Shown here one piece after another: positions 1 to 8,154 of a DNA stretch of 64,000 nucleotides. Source of the stretch: Photobacterium lipolyticum (GTDB taxonomy: Bacteria; Pseudomonadota; Gammaproteobacteria; Enterobacterales; Vibrionaceae); contig NZ_PYMC01000009.1 in assembly GCF_003026475.1 (NCBI RefSeq), positions 62,001-126,000 of the forward strand. Direction: 5' to 3'. The notes beneath the pieces are model-generated. The model was given only the letters and a program-made list of their open reading frames with translations. It searched no databases and was not told the DNA's origin. The position numbers were made by a program, and so were the translations under genes. The stretch's first letter is position 1. Each line of letters starts with the position of its first letter.

Positions 1-8
1 CTGAAGAA

Positions 9-96
9 TTACATTGACAGAATAACACCAGTAATTGCAGCACTCATCAGGTTGGCCAATACACCAGCCTCGAAAAGGGCGCTCAGTTTACTCAAT
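9..96 (-). pseudogene. C-terminal remnant, probably NupC-type nucleoside transporter
   Basis: On the minus strand an open frame of about 28 codons ends in TAA at 9-11 and reads as a hydrophobic tail containing AGVLANLMSAAITGVILS. This resembles the last membrane segment of CNT-family nucleoside transporters (NupC), which end in an AGxLANLxSAxIAG-like segment. The same frame is closed by a stop just upstream (about 97-99), so no intact gene is present. The resemblance is recalled from the family, not computed. If right, it is a vestige of a nupC copy; the nucleoside-salvage genes xapX and deoD lie 10 kb away. Confidence 0.35.
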
Positions 97-313
97 TACA
101 CAACAAAAGCATTCCTGATGAGGTAATGAGCGATATTTGGAGTGTAACTAAGACAGTTTTTGCACTTACAAGATCATTTCCCATCAGCCAAAACTGATTG
201 TTACCAGCATGCAAAGGTTAATTGCTATTTGACGTTATTATCATTTCTATGAAAATAAATAGAATATTACCCACACCAACGAATAATTTTTATGAGGACT
301 CATAGTGGGCTGG
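97..313. other. AT-rich intergenic stretch, nothing recognised
   Basis: Between the transporter-like remnant and the 3' end of the K+ channel gene the sequence is AT-rich, with many stops in all frames. A 23-codon frame at 126-197 has no clear ribosome binding site and is not supported. No strong terminator is visible. Confidence 0.4.
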
Positions 314-739
314 TTATTTCAAGTTCCAGTAACGTCGCATTTCAAGATAGAGAAAAGAAGCCGTCCAGGTGATCAATACCAACCCCGTTAATGATTCCAC
401 TCCGGTTAAATATCTCAAGTCCCCGCTCGGCTCTATATCGCCAAAACCTAAGGTCGTAAATGTCGTGAACGAAAAATAGAGGCAGTCTAATAAACTGCCA
501 TCGAAATTTCCTTCTAAATTTCCCCACCCTTCAGAGTGATGCATAAAATAATACGCCCATGCAAAAACCCACACCTCAACCGTATGAGCGATCAAAGCAC
601 CAAAGACCCCAAACACAATTCTCAACCGGTGCAAAATCTTCATTTTTGGCATAAGAGTCGTCAGATGATACAAGAATTCATAATGGATCATCACGGCAAT
701 CGCAACGACTCCGCTATTAACTAAAGATACCGTTATCAC
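314..739 (-). CDS. Small potassium-channel family protein (Ion_trans_2)
   Basis: A 141-residue inner-membrane protein with hydrophobic segments at about 5-27, 41-66 and 112-131 and a pore loop at about 88-101 carrying the selectivity-filter sequence TLGFGD (96-101). GFGD replaces the commoner GYGD, a variant seen in some bacterial two-TM channels. There is no cytoplasmic RCK/TrkA domain, so gating is not predictable. The start is GTG at 739, chosen because AGGGG lies 4 bases upstream in the coding sense; an internal ATG at 691 would remove the first membrane segment. It is monocistronic. A second, larger channel gene of the same superfamily is at 21101-22123. K+ selectivity is inferred from the filter only. 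Confidence 0.8.
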   Translation of the reverse strand: MITVSLVNSGVVAIAVMIHYEFLYHLTTLMPKMKILHRLRIVFGVFGALIAHTVEVWVFAWAYYFMHHSEGWGNLEGNFDGSLLDCLYFSFTTFTTLGFGDIEPSGDLRYLTGVESLTGLVLITWTASFLYLEMRRYWNLK

Positions 740-911
740 ATTGCCCCTGCTTTTATTACTTTCTGCCTCTTACATTATATGCACTGACTGTCATCTAAGT
801 TCAAAACGTATGGTGAAACCTTAACCCGATACCTCATTCTCCAGAACCTTTCTCGCCATTATCACCCTGCAGGTTTTATTATGGGGGGCACTGGCAATTT
901 GAATTTAACGG

Positions 912-1577
912 CTAAGAGCGATTGATTGTAATATCAGAAACATAACCGTGCTCGGCGCTGACCAGCGCCTGTTTCAGCATTGCAGCCGCTTCCTCTGCGG
1001 TCATAAAACCGGAGGTATCAAGATCTTTGCCACTGGTTTGCCAGAAATCAGTCGCCATTCCACCGGGATACACCGCGATCAGCTTCATCGGGCTACCTTT
1101 CAGCTCCAGACGAACAGATTCGATCAACCCCCGCACGGCCCATTTGGCTGCGCAGTACGTCGACTCGCCGGCTTTAGCAACCTGCGCCGCCGTTGACATC
1201 ACCACAACGACATTGACCTTGTCATGACGATAGCGCTTGACCAACTCACGCAGTAAAAAAATCGCCGACGTCACATTGTTGGCGATCAGTTTACTAATCA
1301 GCTCTGGGGCCTGATCTTCGATGGGGCCAAAATAACCACTGCCAGCACAGTGGATCACGGTATCTGGCACTTGTCCCAGCGAATCGAGCAAGGTTGAAAT
1401 AGCCTGCGGATCACACAGGTCGGCCGTTTTTGCCTGAACGTCGCCAGAAATCGTTTTCGCCACCTGTGATAGACGTTGCTCACTGCGTCCGGTAAGTAAC
1501 AACGCTTGTCCGTCGTTACCATACAAATTTGCCAGCGCGGCACCCAAGCCACTACTGGCACCAGTAATTAAAATCAT
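912..1577 (-). CDS. SDR family NAD(P)-dependent oxidoreductase
   Basis: A 221-residue classical short-chain dehydrogenase/reductase. The N-terminal dinucleotide-binding glycine motif is GASSGLG (6-12). The catalytic set is visible as S128 (VVMSTA), Y141 and K145 (YCAAK), with N100/N101 in the usual helix position. The protein is slightly shorter than typical 240-260 residue members and lacks a recognisable substrate-specific C-terminal extension, so the substrate is unknown. The frame starts directly at the Rossmann strand MILITGASS, as is normal for the compact YqjQ/DltE-like members. No operon partner: the next gene on the same strand starts 900 bases upstream. Confidence 0.88.
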   Translation of the reverse strand: MILITGASSGLGAALANLYGNDGQALLLTGRSEQRLSQVAKTISGDVQAKTADLCDPQAISTLLDSLGQVPDTVIHCAGSGYFGPIEDQAPELISKLIANNVTSAIFLLRELVKRYRHDKVNVVVVMSTAAQVAKAGESTYCAAKWAVRGLIESVRLELKGSPMKLIAVYPGGMATDFWQTSGKDLDTSGFMTAEEAAAMLKQALVSAEHGYVSDITINRS

Positions 1578-1678
1578 ACGACCCCTTCATTAAAATAAAT
1601 AAGTGCGGCAGGCCGCATTCAGTAAGGTTTCAATACCACATTTCAATCTTAGTTGGTAATTCAACCTCTAAACCAAGC

Positions 1679-2464
1679 TCATTTAATTGACTTTAATTTG
1701 TCAATCCATTTACAGATGCGGTCATAATGGGACCCTTGCCAATAGATTTTTTTACACCCCCGGCACTCCATAAAACCAGCAGAAAATACCAAGACATCAT
1801 CAGGTACGCGACCTTGTAATCTTTTACCATCAACCGGGTGCAATCGCTCATTACAATTTGAGCAACGGGTAAATGGCCTGAAACAGTTCTCCAACTGCAA
1901 GCGGGTAACCACTTCTCTTAACTGCCTTTTGGGATCATCACTGCGAACCCAATAGCCATGAGTGACCGCTCTGTATTTAAAAACACCCTTGTCACGGGTC
2001 AAAATAATGCGTTTTTCATCCAGAGACCGTTTGACAATTTCGCTATCGCTGAAATCTTTATTATATAGGGTATCAAATCCGAGTAACCGGAGCTTCAGTG
2101 CTAATTTTCCCAAATTAACATCCACAACAAATTTGGTTTCCCTTAATGGCGGTGCTCGAAGGTGTACAAGAGGCGTGATATTAAAAGATTCAAACTCGGG
2201 ATAAACAGAGACATACTCTCCGCCCTGCATCTGGTAATCGAAACCCACCGACTCGCCGCCAACCAAGATTAAATCAATTTCTGTATGGGGCACCCCAATC
2301 GCTTCAACCGTATCTTTAATCGATGGATTTCCAGTGAATTCATATTGAAACATTATCTTGCGCTGCTCTTGGAGTAAGAAGTCATTGAGCTCTTCATAAA
2401 AACGAAAGCATGCGCTGCGCAGGATGGGAGCGTGTTGTTGAGTCTTTGGGTCTATTTTTTGCAT
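1679..2464 (-). CDS. Mut7-C RNAse domain protein with ubiquitin-like N-terminus
   Basis: A 261-residue protein with two parts. Residues about 17-100 resemble the Mut7-C ubiquitin-like domain. Residues about 112-245 match the Mut7-C RNAse (PIN-like) domain: an acidic strand FVVDVNLGKLA with D115, a conserved TRDK at 156-159, and a zinc ribbon with C201/C204 and C234/C237. The family is widespread in bacteria and predicted to be a metal-dependent nuclease, but the RNA substrate is unknown. The first residues (MQKIDPKTQQ) may be an extension; a shorter start is possible. It stands alone, with a divergent GTG-start gene beginning 185 bases away. Confidence 0.85.
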   Translation of the reverse strand: MQKIDPKTQQHAPILRSACFRFYEELNDFLLQEQRKIMFQYEFTGNPSIKDTVEAIGVPHTEIDLILVGGESVGFDYQMQGGEYVSVYPEFESFNITPLVHLRAPPLRETKFVVDVNLGKLALKLRLLGFDTLYNKDFSDSEIVKRSLDEKRIILTRDKGVFKYRAVTHGYWVRSDDPKRQLREVVTRLQLENCFRPFTRCSNCNERLHPVDGKRLQGRVPDDVLVFSAGFMECRGCKKIYWQGSHYDRICKWIDKLKSIK

Positions 2465-2649
2465 TCTTTGGGTATATCAGTATTATCTCTCATCAAAGTA
2501 GCCGACATCATCAGATTTGGCCAGTTCGCTTAAAAAGTCGCTATTTGGCATGACAGCTGTGCAAATAATGAAAGTGGCTGAAAGATTAAAAAACAATTAA
2601 GAGACTACGCTTACTTACGTAGACTCACTTTTGAAGAAGAGACTAGTCC

Positions 2650-3216
2650 GTGATAAGAGAAAACACATTTGCGCCATCCAATGTATGGACGAAGCCTTTC
2701 GTTTCAGAAGTCGCAGAAATTTTAAATTTGTTGCGTGAATACGGTTATGACTCAGCGACATTGGTGAAAATAACGGCAATACCAGAACGTAAGTTCCGCG
2801 ATTGGAGCGCAAGATATAAGAAAGAGCCGTTTGAAATCTCGACGATCCCGTATGCTTGCTGGTGCTTCTTAGCGGCTTTAGTCGGCAGACCGAATATTCA
2901 GAATCATGGTCGGCCGTTACCGGCTGATATCCGTAAAATTCTGGGCACATTCAATGCCAGTGCTTTTCGCCCCGCGAATAAATTTGTGACGCCTTCCGCC
3001 GATCAACTGCGAGAAATTGTCGGTGACAATGCATTTACAGGGTTAACAATCAGTGACTTATCAGCATCATTTGATTGGAACAGCACCCATTTCAACGATA
3101 ATTTAGAAAAAAGTAACATTCCCTTTTTAAATTGGTGTCTTATTTTGATGCTGCTTGGTTTGGATATTCAGAAAATGATCCTGACTGATCTCGACGGTGA
3201 ACTAACAATAAATTAA
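2650..3216 (+). CDS. Hypothetical protein with two similar helical halves
   Basis: A 188-residue protein of no recognised family. The start is GTG at 2650. The sequence appears internally duplicated: residues about 17-87 and about 113-180 share the pattern of a helical start (FVSEVAEIL / FVTPSADQL), a W in the middle (WSARYKK / WNSTHFN) and a closing IPxxxWCxxxxLxG segment (IPYACWCFLAALVG / IPFLNWCLILMLLG). Each half could be a helix-turn-helix-like unit, which would suggest a small regulator, but no motif proves DNA binding. Transcription probably stops at the perfect inverted repeat at 3260-3298. Coding status is supported by length, composition and the internal repeat. Confidence 0.65.
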   Translation: MIRENTFAPSNVWTKPFVSEVAEILNLLREYGYDSATLVKITAIPERKFRDWSARYKKEPFEISTIPYACWCFLAALVGRPNIQNHGRPLPADIRKILGTFNASAFRPANKFVTPSADQLREIVGDNAFTGLTISDLSASFDWNSTHFNDNLEKSNIPFLNWCLILMLLGLDIQKMILTDLDGELTIN

Positions 3217-3259
3217 GCGTTCACACCTTTTTGGGGTGCAAGACGCGATACAAAAAGTC

Positions 3260-3298
3260 AGATTGATGATTTTCAACATTAATGAAAATCATCAATCT
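3260..3298. terminator. Perfect 16-bp inverted repeat between convergent genes
   Basis: The arms 3260-3275 and 3283-3298 are exact reverse complements around a 7-base loop. Read on the minus strand the stem is followed by a T-rich run (GACTTTTTG), so it is best placed to end the cysteine-cluster gene transcript; on the plus strand it may also end the preceding gene. Confidence 0.7.
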
Positions 3299-3312
3299 AA
3301 TTAATTCTGAGT

Positions 3313-3603
3313 TTATAAGTTATCGTTTCGCTCGGCGATACACTCATATTCTCCCATCTCAAACTCTCGGCAGATCAGCGGTCGTTTTTCGTAAATCGAA
3401 CACATCAAGGTATCGCGGTCTAAAGCAGCACACCAGCCATCATCAAGACGTGCCATGACCCTTCCGCCCCACGAATCAATATCAATATAGCGCTCAGGGA
3501 CTCCCGTCTCGGTAATGAGCATAACTTCTAACCGGCAACAGCAAGCCTTGCAGTTGGCGCAGGTTATCTCAGCTTCAGGCAGGGTGGTAACTTCGATTGT
3601 CAT
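3313..3603 (-). CDS. YkgJ family cysteine cluster protein
   Basis: A 96-residue protein with the cysteine pattern of the YkgJ/CxxCxxxCC family: C15, C18, C21-C23 near the N-terminus, then C58, C68, C78 and C88. These are presumed to bind zinc or an iron-sulphur cluster. The middle reads CSIYEKRPLICREF, the hallmark xYxxRPxxCRxF segment of the family. The function is not established; related domains occur as stand-alone proteins and in putative Fe-S oxidoreductases. It is monocistronic, converges with the 188-residue gene, and is divergent from metY. Confidence 0.85.
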   Translation of the reverse strand: MTIEVTTLPEAEITCANCKACCCRLEVMLITETGVPERYIDIDSWGGRVMARLDDGWCAALDRDTLMCSIYEKRPLICREFEMGEYECIAERNDNL

Positions 3604-3871
3604 AAATTACTACTGTAACGTCATTTTGTCGCTAGCATATCGCAATCAGACCATTTGTGCGCGATCTGATGATGCATCCGAAATTCAACCGCAGTATTCA
3701 TTCCACATCCTTGTTACTAAGCTATTTATTGAAACCGATTATCCTTTAGCCAGTAAGCTTAGCGATTCTGCACAAAATAACCTTGTTCATGCAGGCAAAG
3801 CCATTGGCGCGAAGCTGGTTTTTCATGGTACAAAGAAATACTAGTTAGTCTACTTAATCAAGGAAGAAGAG

Positions 3872-5140
3872 ATGAAAGACGAAACGTTATCAATCCATCA
3901 CGGCTATCAAACCGATCCCACCACAAAATCGGTCGCCACACCGATTTACCAGACAGTCGCGTACGAGTTCGATAGCGCGCAGCACGGTGCCGATCTGTTT
4001 AACCTGGAAGTTCCTGGCAATATCTACACCCGTATCATGAACCCGACCAACGATGTACTCGAACAGCGCATGGCAGCATTGGAAGGTGGCATTGCCGGAC
4101 TGGTTGTAAGTGCAGGCAGCGCGGCAATTAACTATGCCATACTGACGCTGGCAGAAGCCGGTGACAACATTGTTTCAACCCCGCAACTGTATGGCGGTAC
4201 GTACACGCTGTTTGCCCATATGCTGCCAAAGCAGGGCATTGAAGTTCGCTTTGCCAAAGACGATAAGCCTGAAAGTCTGGCCGAGCTGATCGATGAAAAC
4301 ACCAAGGCGGTTTACTGCGAAACGATCGGGAACCCGGCGGGCAATATTGTTGATATCGAAACGATAGCCAATCTGGCGCATGCGCAGGGCGTACCTGTAG
4401 TGGTTGATAATACGGTGGCAACACCGGTGCTATGCAAGCCTATCGAATTCGGTGCTGATATTGTGGTGCACTCGCTGACTAAATACGTCGGTGGCCACGG
4501 AACCACGCTGGGTGGAATTGTGATCGATTCCGGTAAATTCCCCTGGGCACAACATAAAGATCGTTTTCCGGTGTTTAACCAGCCAGAGCCGTCTTATCAC
4601 GGTGTGGTTTATACCGAAGCCTTCGGTGATGCCGCGTTCATTGGTCGCTGCCGTACCGTGCCATTACGTAATACCGGTGCGGCGTTATCACCGATGAATG
4701 CGTTCCTATTACTGCAAGGATTAGAAACCCTGCCTTTGCGTATGGAAAGACACACGGAAAACGCGCTGAAAGTAGCAGAATTCCTGCAAAAGCACGACAA
4801 GGTAAGCTGGGTAAACTATGCCGGCCTGAAAGATTCAGCCCATTATGGGCTGGCACAGAAATACATGGGCGGCAAGCCTTCTGCGATCCTTTCTTTTGGC
4901 CTGAAAGAGGGGTATGACGCGGGGGTTCGCTTCTATGACGCACTACAACTCTTTAAACGTCTGGTTAACATTGGTGACGCAAAATCACTGGCTTGTCACC
5001 CGGCCTCGACGACTCACCGTCAGATGAATCCGCAAGAACAGCAAGAAGCCGGTGTTAGCCCTGAAATGATCCGCCTGTCTGTAGGTATCGAGCATATCGA
5101 CGATATTCTGGCTGATCTTGAGCAGGCGCTAAACGCTTAA
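3872..5140 (+). CDS. metY: O-acetylhomoserine aminocarboxypropyltransferase / cysteine synthase (MetY-type)
   Basis: A 422-residue PLP enzyme of the Cys/Met metabolism family. It is expected to convert O-acetyl-L-homoserine and sulphide into homocysteine (direct sulfhydrylation), feeding methionine synthesis in the cytoplasm. The Schiff-base lysine is K204 within SLTKYVGGHGTTLGG, and the PLP-contacting segments around G75-S83 and D179 are present. The N-terminus (TLSIHHGYQTDPTTKSVATPIYQT) and the 420-residue length match MetY rather than the shorter MetB/MetC. The start ATG has GGAAGAAG upstream. It is transcribed alone; an inverted repeat follows at 5177-5200. No convincing MetJ box or SAM riboswitch was seen upstream. 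Confidence 0.92.
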   Translation: MKDETLSIHHGYQTDPTTKSVATPIYQTVAYEFDSAQHGADLFNLEVPGNIYTRIMNPTNDVLEQRMAALEGGIAGLVVSAGSAAINYAILTLAEAGDNIVSTPQLYGGTYTLFAHMLPKQGIEVRFAKDDKPESLAELIDENTKAVYCETIGNPAGNIVDIETIANLAHAQGVPVVVDNTVATPVLCKPIEFGADIVVHSLTKYVGGHGTTLGGIVIDSGKFPWAQHKDRFPVFNQPEPSYHGVVYTEAFGDAAFIGRCRTVPLRNTGAALSPMNAFLLLQGLETLPLRMERHTENALKVAEFLQKHDKVSWVNYAGLKDSAHYGLAQKYMGGKPSAILSFGLKEGYDAGVRFYDALQLFKRLVNIGDAKSLACHPASTTHRQMNPQEQQEAGVSPEMIRLSVGIEHIDDILADLEQALNA

Positions 5141-5176
5141 TAGCGTTTGACTTAATCGGTGTTAGCTTTTCAAGTA

Positions 5177-5200
5177 GAAGGAGGCCTCGAGGCTTCCTTC
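5177..5200 (+). terminator. Inverted repeat after metY
   Basis: A near-perfect 24-base palindrome (GAAGGAGGCC, TCGA, GGCTTCCTTC) with one mismatched pair lies 37 bases after the metY stop. No T run follows, so terminator activity is only probable. The rest of 5201-5494 is AT-rich and shows nothing else recognisable. Confidence 0.5.
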
Positions 5201-5494
5201 CACACCACCGAACAAGCACGGTCGCATTCGGCGGTTTTGAGTTTCTCTATCATCCATAGTGGTGACATATTGTTTTTAACCACACCCATTCGTTCAAAAA
5301 GTCAGCATGCAGATTGCTTTGATGTGACTTTCGTTCCATTTCCCCCCATTTATTAAGCAACTGAAATGACAAATAAATTACATCCCGTCAAAAGCAGTAT
5401 ATTGATTTAATGTGATTTTCTAAAATTTAGCATTAATGCAATTAATTTATTAAATCTGTTATTTTGTTTTTCCATCTAATTGATAGAGCTGTTT

Positions 5495-5953
5495 ATGAAA
5501 AACGAGACGACTGACTTATGCTTTAATGAGCTTGAAGATAAATTATTAAATACTCCAGTCTCTGACGATTTTTTATTTATGTTAAAAGGATCTTCTATAG
5601 GCCGTGCTGATATTACCGAGTTAATGTATCAATATTATCTTGGATCTAATGACTACAATAATGCGATTTATTTTTTAGAACTTGCTGATAAATTCAATGA
5701 TAGCTACGCCCAGCTTCATTTAGCATCGCTGTACCAACAAGGTAAATACTGCCTTCAAGATAAAAATCGTGCTTTGGCACTGTTTCAAAAATCAGCACAT
5801 AACGGTGAGCCAGAAGCACAATATGAATTAGGATTAAGCTTGCTGCTTAGTGGTAACAATGATGATTTTGAACAAAGTGTTTATTGGTTAAATGAGTCCT
5901 TCCTAAATGGAAATGATGACTCAAAAATACTGTTAGACAGTTTAAACAGCTGA
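5495..5953 (+). CDS. Sel1/TPR-like repeat protein
   Basis: A 152-residue protein (157 if the in-frame TTG at 5480 is used) with Sel1-like helical repeats: segments around YNNAIYFLELADKFNDSYAQLHLASLYQQGKY and NRALALFQKSAHNGEPEAQYELGLSLLLSG show the alternating A, G, Y pattern of the family. No signal peptide is visible, so it is probably cytoplasmic. Such proteins mediate protein-protein contacts; the partner is unknown. The gene and its surroundings are much more AT-rich than metY or lpxL, suggesting recent acquisition or relaxed constraint. Confidence 0.7.
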   Translation: MKNETTDLCFNELEDKLLNTPVSDDFLFMLKGSSIGRADITELMYQYYLGSNDYNNAIYFLELADKFNDSYAQLHLASLYQQGKYCLQDKNRALALFQKSAHNGEPEAQYELGLSLLLSGNNDDFEQSVYWLNESFLNGNDDSKILLDSLNS

Positions 5954-6182
5954 GCTCAATCAGAATACCACATCGTTTTATCGGCAGTGTAAACAAATGG
6001 CTGATCATTCGATTTTCACCCAGCAAAATAACAATCGAATATTAAGTAAACCGCTCGGTTTGATTGTAAAAATTGAAACAGTTAAGTATCAAACTCTTAC
6101 AATATGTGTCTTTTTTTAATCAGGCACTTTATTATTTTTTAAGAAAAATATTATTTACAATCATAATCTTAAGGTGGGAAAC

Positions 6183-6263
6183 ATGGTCATACCTGTTAAG
6201 GATTACATTGGTGGCGTGAATGTGTATACTTGCCCCATGCACAAGGAAGAAGCTGCCTTCTAA
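6183..6263 (+). CDS. Possible 26-residue peptide with YTCPMH motif
   Basis: A short frame with a good ribosome binding site (AAGGTGGG 4 bases before the ATG) encodes 26 residues ending CPMHKEEAAF. The central YTCPMH resembles the YxCPMHP sequence of the heavy-metal-binding domain found at the ends of copper/silver efflux proteins (CusB, CopA relatives). A strong terminator follows at 6343. It may be a free metal-binding peptide, a regulatory leader peptide or a chance frame. Confidence 0.4.
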   Translation: MVIPVKDYIGGVNVYTCPMHKEEAAF

Positions 6264-6342
6264 AATGATTGAACATATAACGCTCTATGGTCAATATTTA
6301 AAGTAGCTACTCTAATGTGTGGTAGTTTCGGTAATTATTTTG

Positions 6343-6369
6343 CCCCCGCTTAAAGCGGGGGATTTTTTC
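6343..6369 (+). terminator. Strong rho-independent terminator
   Basis: CCCCCGCT, TAA, AGCGGGGG followed by ATTTTTT is a textbook plus-strand terminator. No gene of usual size lies immediately upstream, so it implies a short transcript covering about 6150-6370, consistent with the 26-residue frame or a small RNA. Confidence 0.85.
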
Positions 6370-6394
6370 TATTTATGTACAAATAATTCGTAGC

Positions 6395-7327
6395 TCAATC
6401 ATATAAAGAAGGCTCACCTTCCGGACGGGTTTTAAAGCGGCGATGTAACCACATATATTGTTCAGGAGCCTGCATAATTGACCGTTCAACCGCTTTGTTA
6501 ATATAAGCAGCGGCTGATTCAGGATCATTGTTCGGAAAAGCATCTAACGGCGTAAAGATCTTCAATACATATTTACCCGAATCCGTATTACGTACCATCG
6601 AAAATGGCACGACAGCACAACCCGAGGCGTCCACGAGTAAACTGGTTCCAGTTGTTGTACAGGCTTTTTCTACGGCAAATAAAGGTGCAAATGTCGAATT
6701 GCGACGACGACCATAATCATGATCGGGAGCATACCAGACCAGTTCACCGGTGCGAAGTGCGCGCAGCATACCTTTAACGTCTTTACGATCAATCATTGCA
6801 GAGTTGGAGCGTACACGTCCTTTATACTGGAAGTAGTCAAAACATGGATTATTGTTAGGTCGATAAACGCCAACACCCGGAGTTTTAATCCCGAAGGCGC
6901 GCGCACCCAACTCAAGGTTCATTGAGTGAATTGCAATTAACAGTACCCCTTTACCTTCATTTTGCAGCTTTTTAATGTGTTCAAGACCTTCAATTTCTAC
7001 ATGACGTTCGACACGGAGATTCGGCCAGAACCACGCCATTCCCGTCTCAAACAACGCCAGCCCGGTATTATCAATATTCTTTTTAATTAGTACGTCACGA
7101 TCTTGCTCTGACATCTCAGGAAAACACAATTCCAGATTTCGCCTGATCGTGTTTCGTCTTTTCTTCATTAGCCGAATCGCTAACCGGCCAACACCTTGCC
7201 CCATACGAAACTGAATAAAATATGGTAGCCAACTAATAAGATACATTACCGCAACCAGAATCAGGGTTGGCCAGTAGCGCGGGTGTAAAAACGATTTAGT
7301 AAACGCCGGGGGGGTAAATTTACTCAT
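6395..7327 (-). CDS. lpxL: Lipid A biosynthesis acyltransferase (LpxL/LpxM family)
   Basis: A 310-residue inner-membrane-anchored acyltransferase that adds a secondary acyl chain from acyl-ACP to Kdo2-lipid IVA during lipid A synthesis. One N-terminal membrane segment at about 20-40 (TLILVAVMYLISWLPYFI) is followed by the HX4E catalytic motif at H134-E139 (HSMNLE). Length and the SF..HPRYWPTL N-terminus fit LpxL/LpxP. Lauroyl, myristoyl or palmitoleoyl specificity cannot be decided from sequence. It is transcribed alone; the upstream region is AT-rich and the ribosome binding site is weak. Confidence 0.9.
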   Translation of the reverse strand: MSKFTPPAFTKSFLHPRYWPTLILVAVMYLISWLPYFIQFRMGQGVGRLAIRLMKKRRNTIRRNLELCFPEMSEQDRDVLIKKNIDNTGLALFETGMAWFWPNLRVERHVEIEGLEHIKKLQNEGKGVLLIAIHSMNLELGARAFGIKTPGVGVYRPNNNPCFDYFQYKGRVRSNSAMIDRKDVKGMLRALRTGELVWYAPDHDYGRRRNSTFAPLFAVEKACTTTGTSLLVDASGCAVVPFSMVRNTDSGKYVLKIFTPLDAFPNNDPESAAAYINKAVERSIMQAPEQYMWLHRRFKTRPEGEPSLYD

Positions 7328-7522
7328 AGTATGAAAAATTAATTCCTTACTCGTTATTATTAAAAAGTGAGTGTTTTAATCGGTGACTTAAGCCAACATT
7401 CAAATCTTCGTCATTAAACGAACTGAGAGATTTTATATTCTACAGCTGAATCAGAGCTGAAGCCAGACATGGGAAAAAGGTATAAATACAGGGAGTAATA
7501 GGGAGATAATGACACGGCTAAC

Positions 7523-7780
7523 TCAGTCCGTGCCTGGGGTGTGTTTAAAAAAGGGCAGCAGTACGCGGTGGACGCGCTCTGCAATATCCAGCACGTTCGC
7601 CGTACTCTGCTGGTGGCCAGCTAAGAAGTGAATGGAAAGGTGTTCTGATTGCTGGCTCAGCCAGATTTGATCTTGCTGATCCCAGGCAACCGGTTTTGCC
7701 TGGACCGGTTGTGCCAACATCTAAGGCAAGATACGGTTGCCACCAGCGTCCAAGATAATATCTTACGGGCCATTTCGCAT
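7523..7780 (-). pseudogene. 5' remnant of a secreted beta-propeller/peptidase-like gene
   Basis: On the minus strand about 65 codons (7720 to 7523) read like the first part of a mature secreted protein, including W(L)SQQSEHLSIHFLAGH and IAERVHRVLLPFFKHTP. This resembles the opening of periplasmic PD40/peptidase-MA-like proteins, where a W.....EHFxIHY segment is followed by an A..AExV...L..FF helix. A plausible signal-peptide start (MDAKWPVRYYLGRWWQPYLAL) lies just upstream but in another frame, so a one-base frameshift near 7722 is needed to join them. The frame ends in TGA at 7523 with no continuation. It looks like a frameshifted, 3'-truncated gene. Confidence 0.4.
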
Positions 7781-7809
7781 CCATTGCTATAAATAACAAA
7801 CACTCGGTA

Positions 7810-8016
7810 TTACTTGACACCCATTTTGGTTTTATATTTGCTGACCGCCTGATTAAAAAAATCACGATCGTCATCGTCTTCAATATTATTACTTTGTTCA
7901 GTAAACGCCTCATACCCCGCTTTGGCATTTTTGACTTTCCATACGGTATAAGCTGCTTGCTTATCTAATTCAATGCGGTTTTTTTCAGCTTGGGATAACA
8001 GTGTCAGGTTATACAT
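7810..8016 (-). CDS. Small DUF3283-like protein
   Basis: A 68-residue hydrophilic, probably cytoplasmic protein. Its opening, MYNLTLLSQAEKNRIELDKQAAYTVWKVKNAKAG, fits from memory the DUF3283 family of small Vibrionaceae proteins, whose role is unknown. It is helical in character with an acidic IEDDDDRD segment at about 45-52. It sits between the decayed gene at 7523 and the 260-residue gene, all on the minus strand. Confidence 0.6.
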   Translation of the reverse strand: MYNLTLLSQAEKNRIELDKQAAYTVWKVKNAKAGYEAFTEQSNNIEDDDDRDFFNQAVSKYKTKMGVK

Positions 8017-8154
8017 AACCTACCTCGACAACGAGAAGAATGGCGTAAATATTATAAGATTTTGCGCCCAAGACCAACGATAATATACCCAAGAAGAAAA
8101 TGTCAGTTGTCGCGAATCCTGGCCTTTGAGTAACACAATCAGCCACTGCAAGAC

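Noticed and set aside
3515-3844. 109-codon plus-strand frame before metY
   Set aside because: Its first part is antisense to the cysteine-cluster gene and it has no ribosome binding site. The last 55 codons look somewhat protein-like, so a gene remnant cannot be excluded.
5159-5356. 65-codon frame after metY
   Set aside because: Runs through the metY inverted repeat, lacks a ribosome binding site and has unlikely composition.
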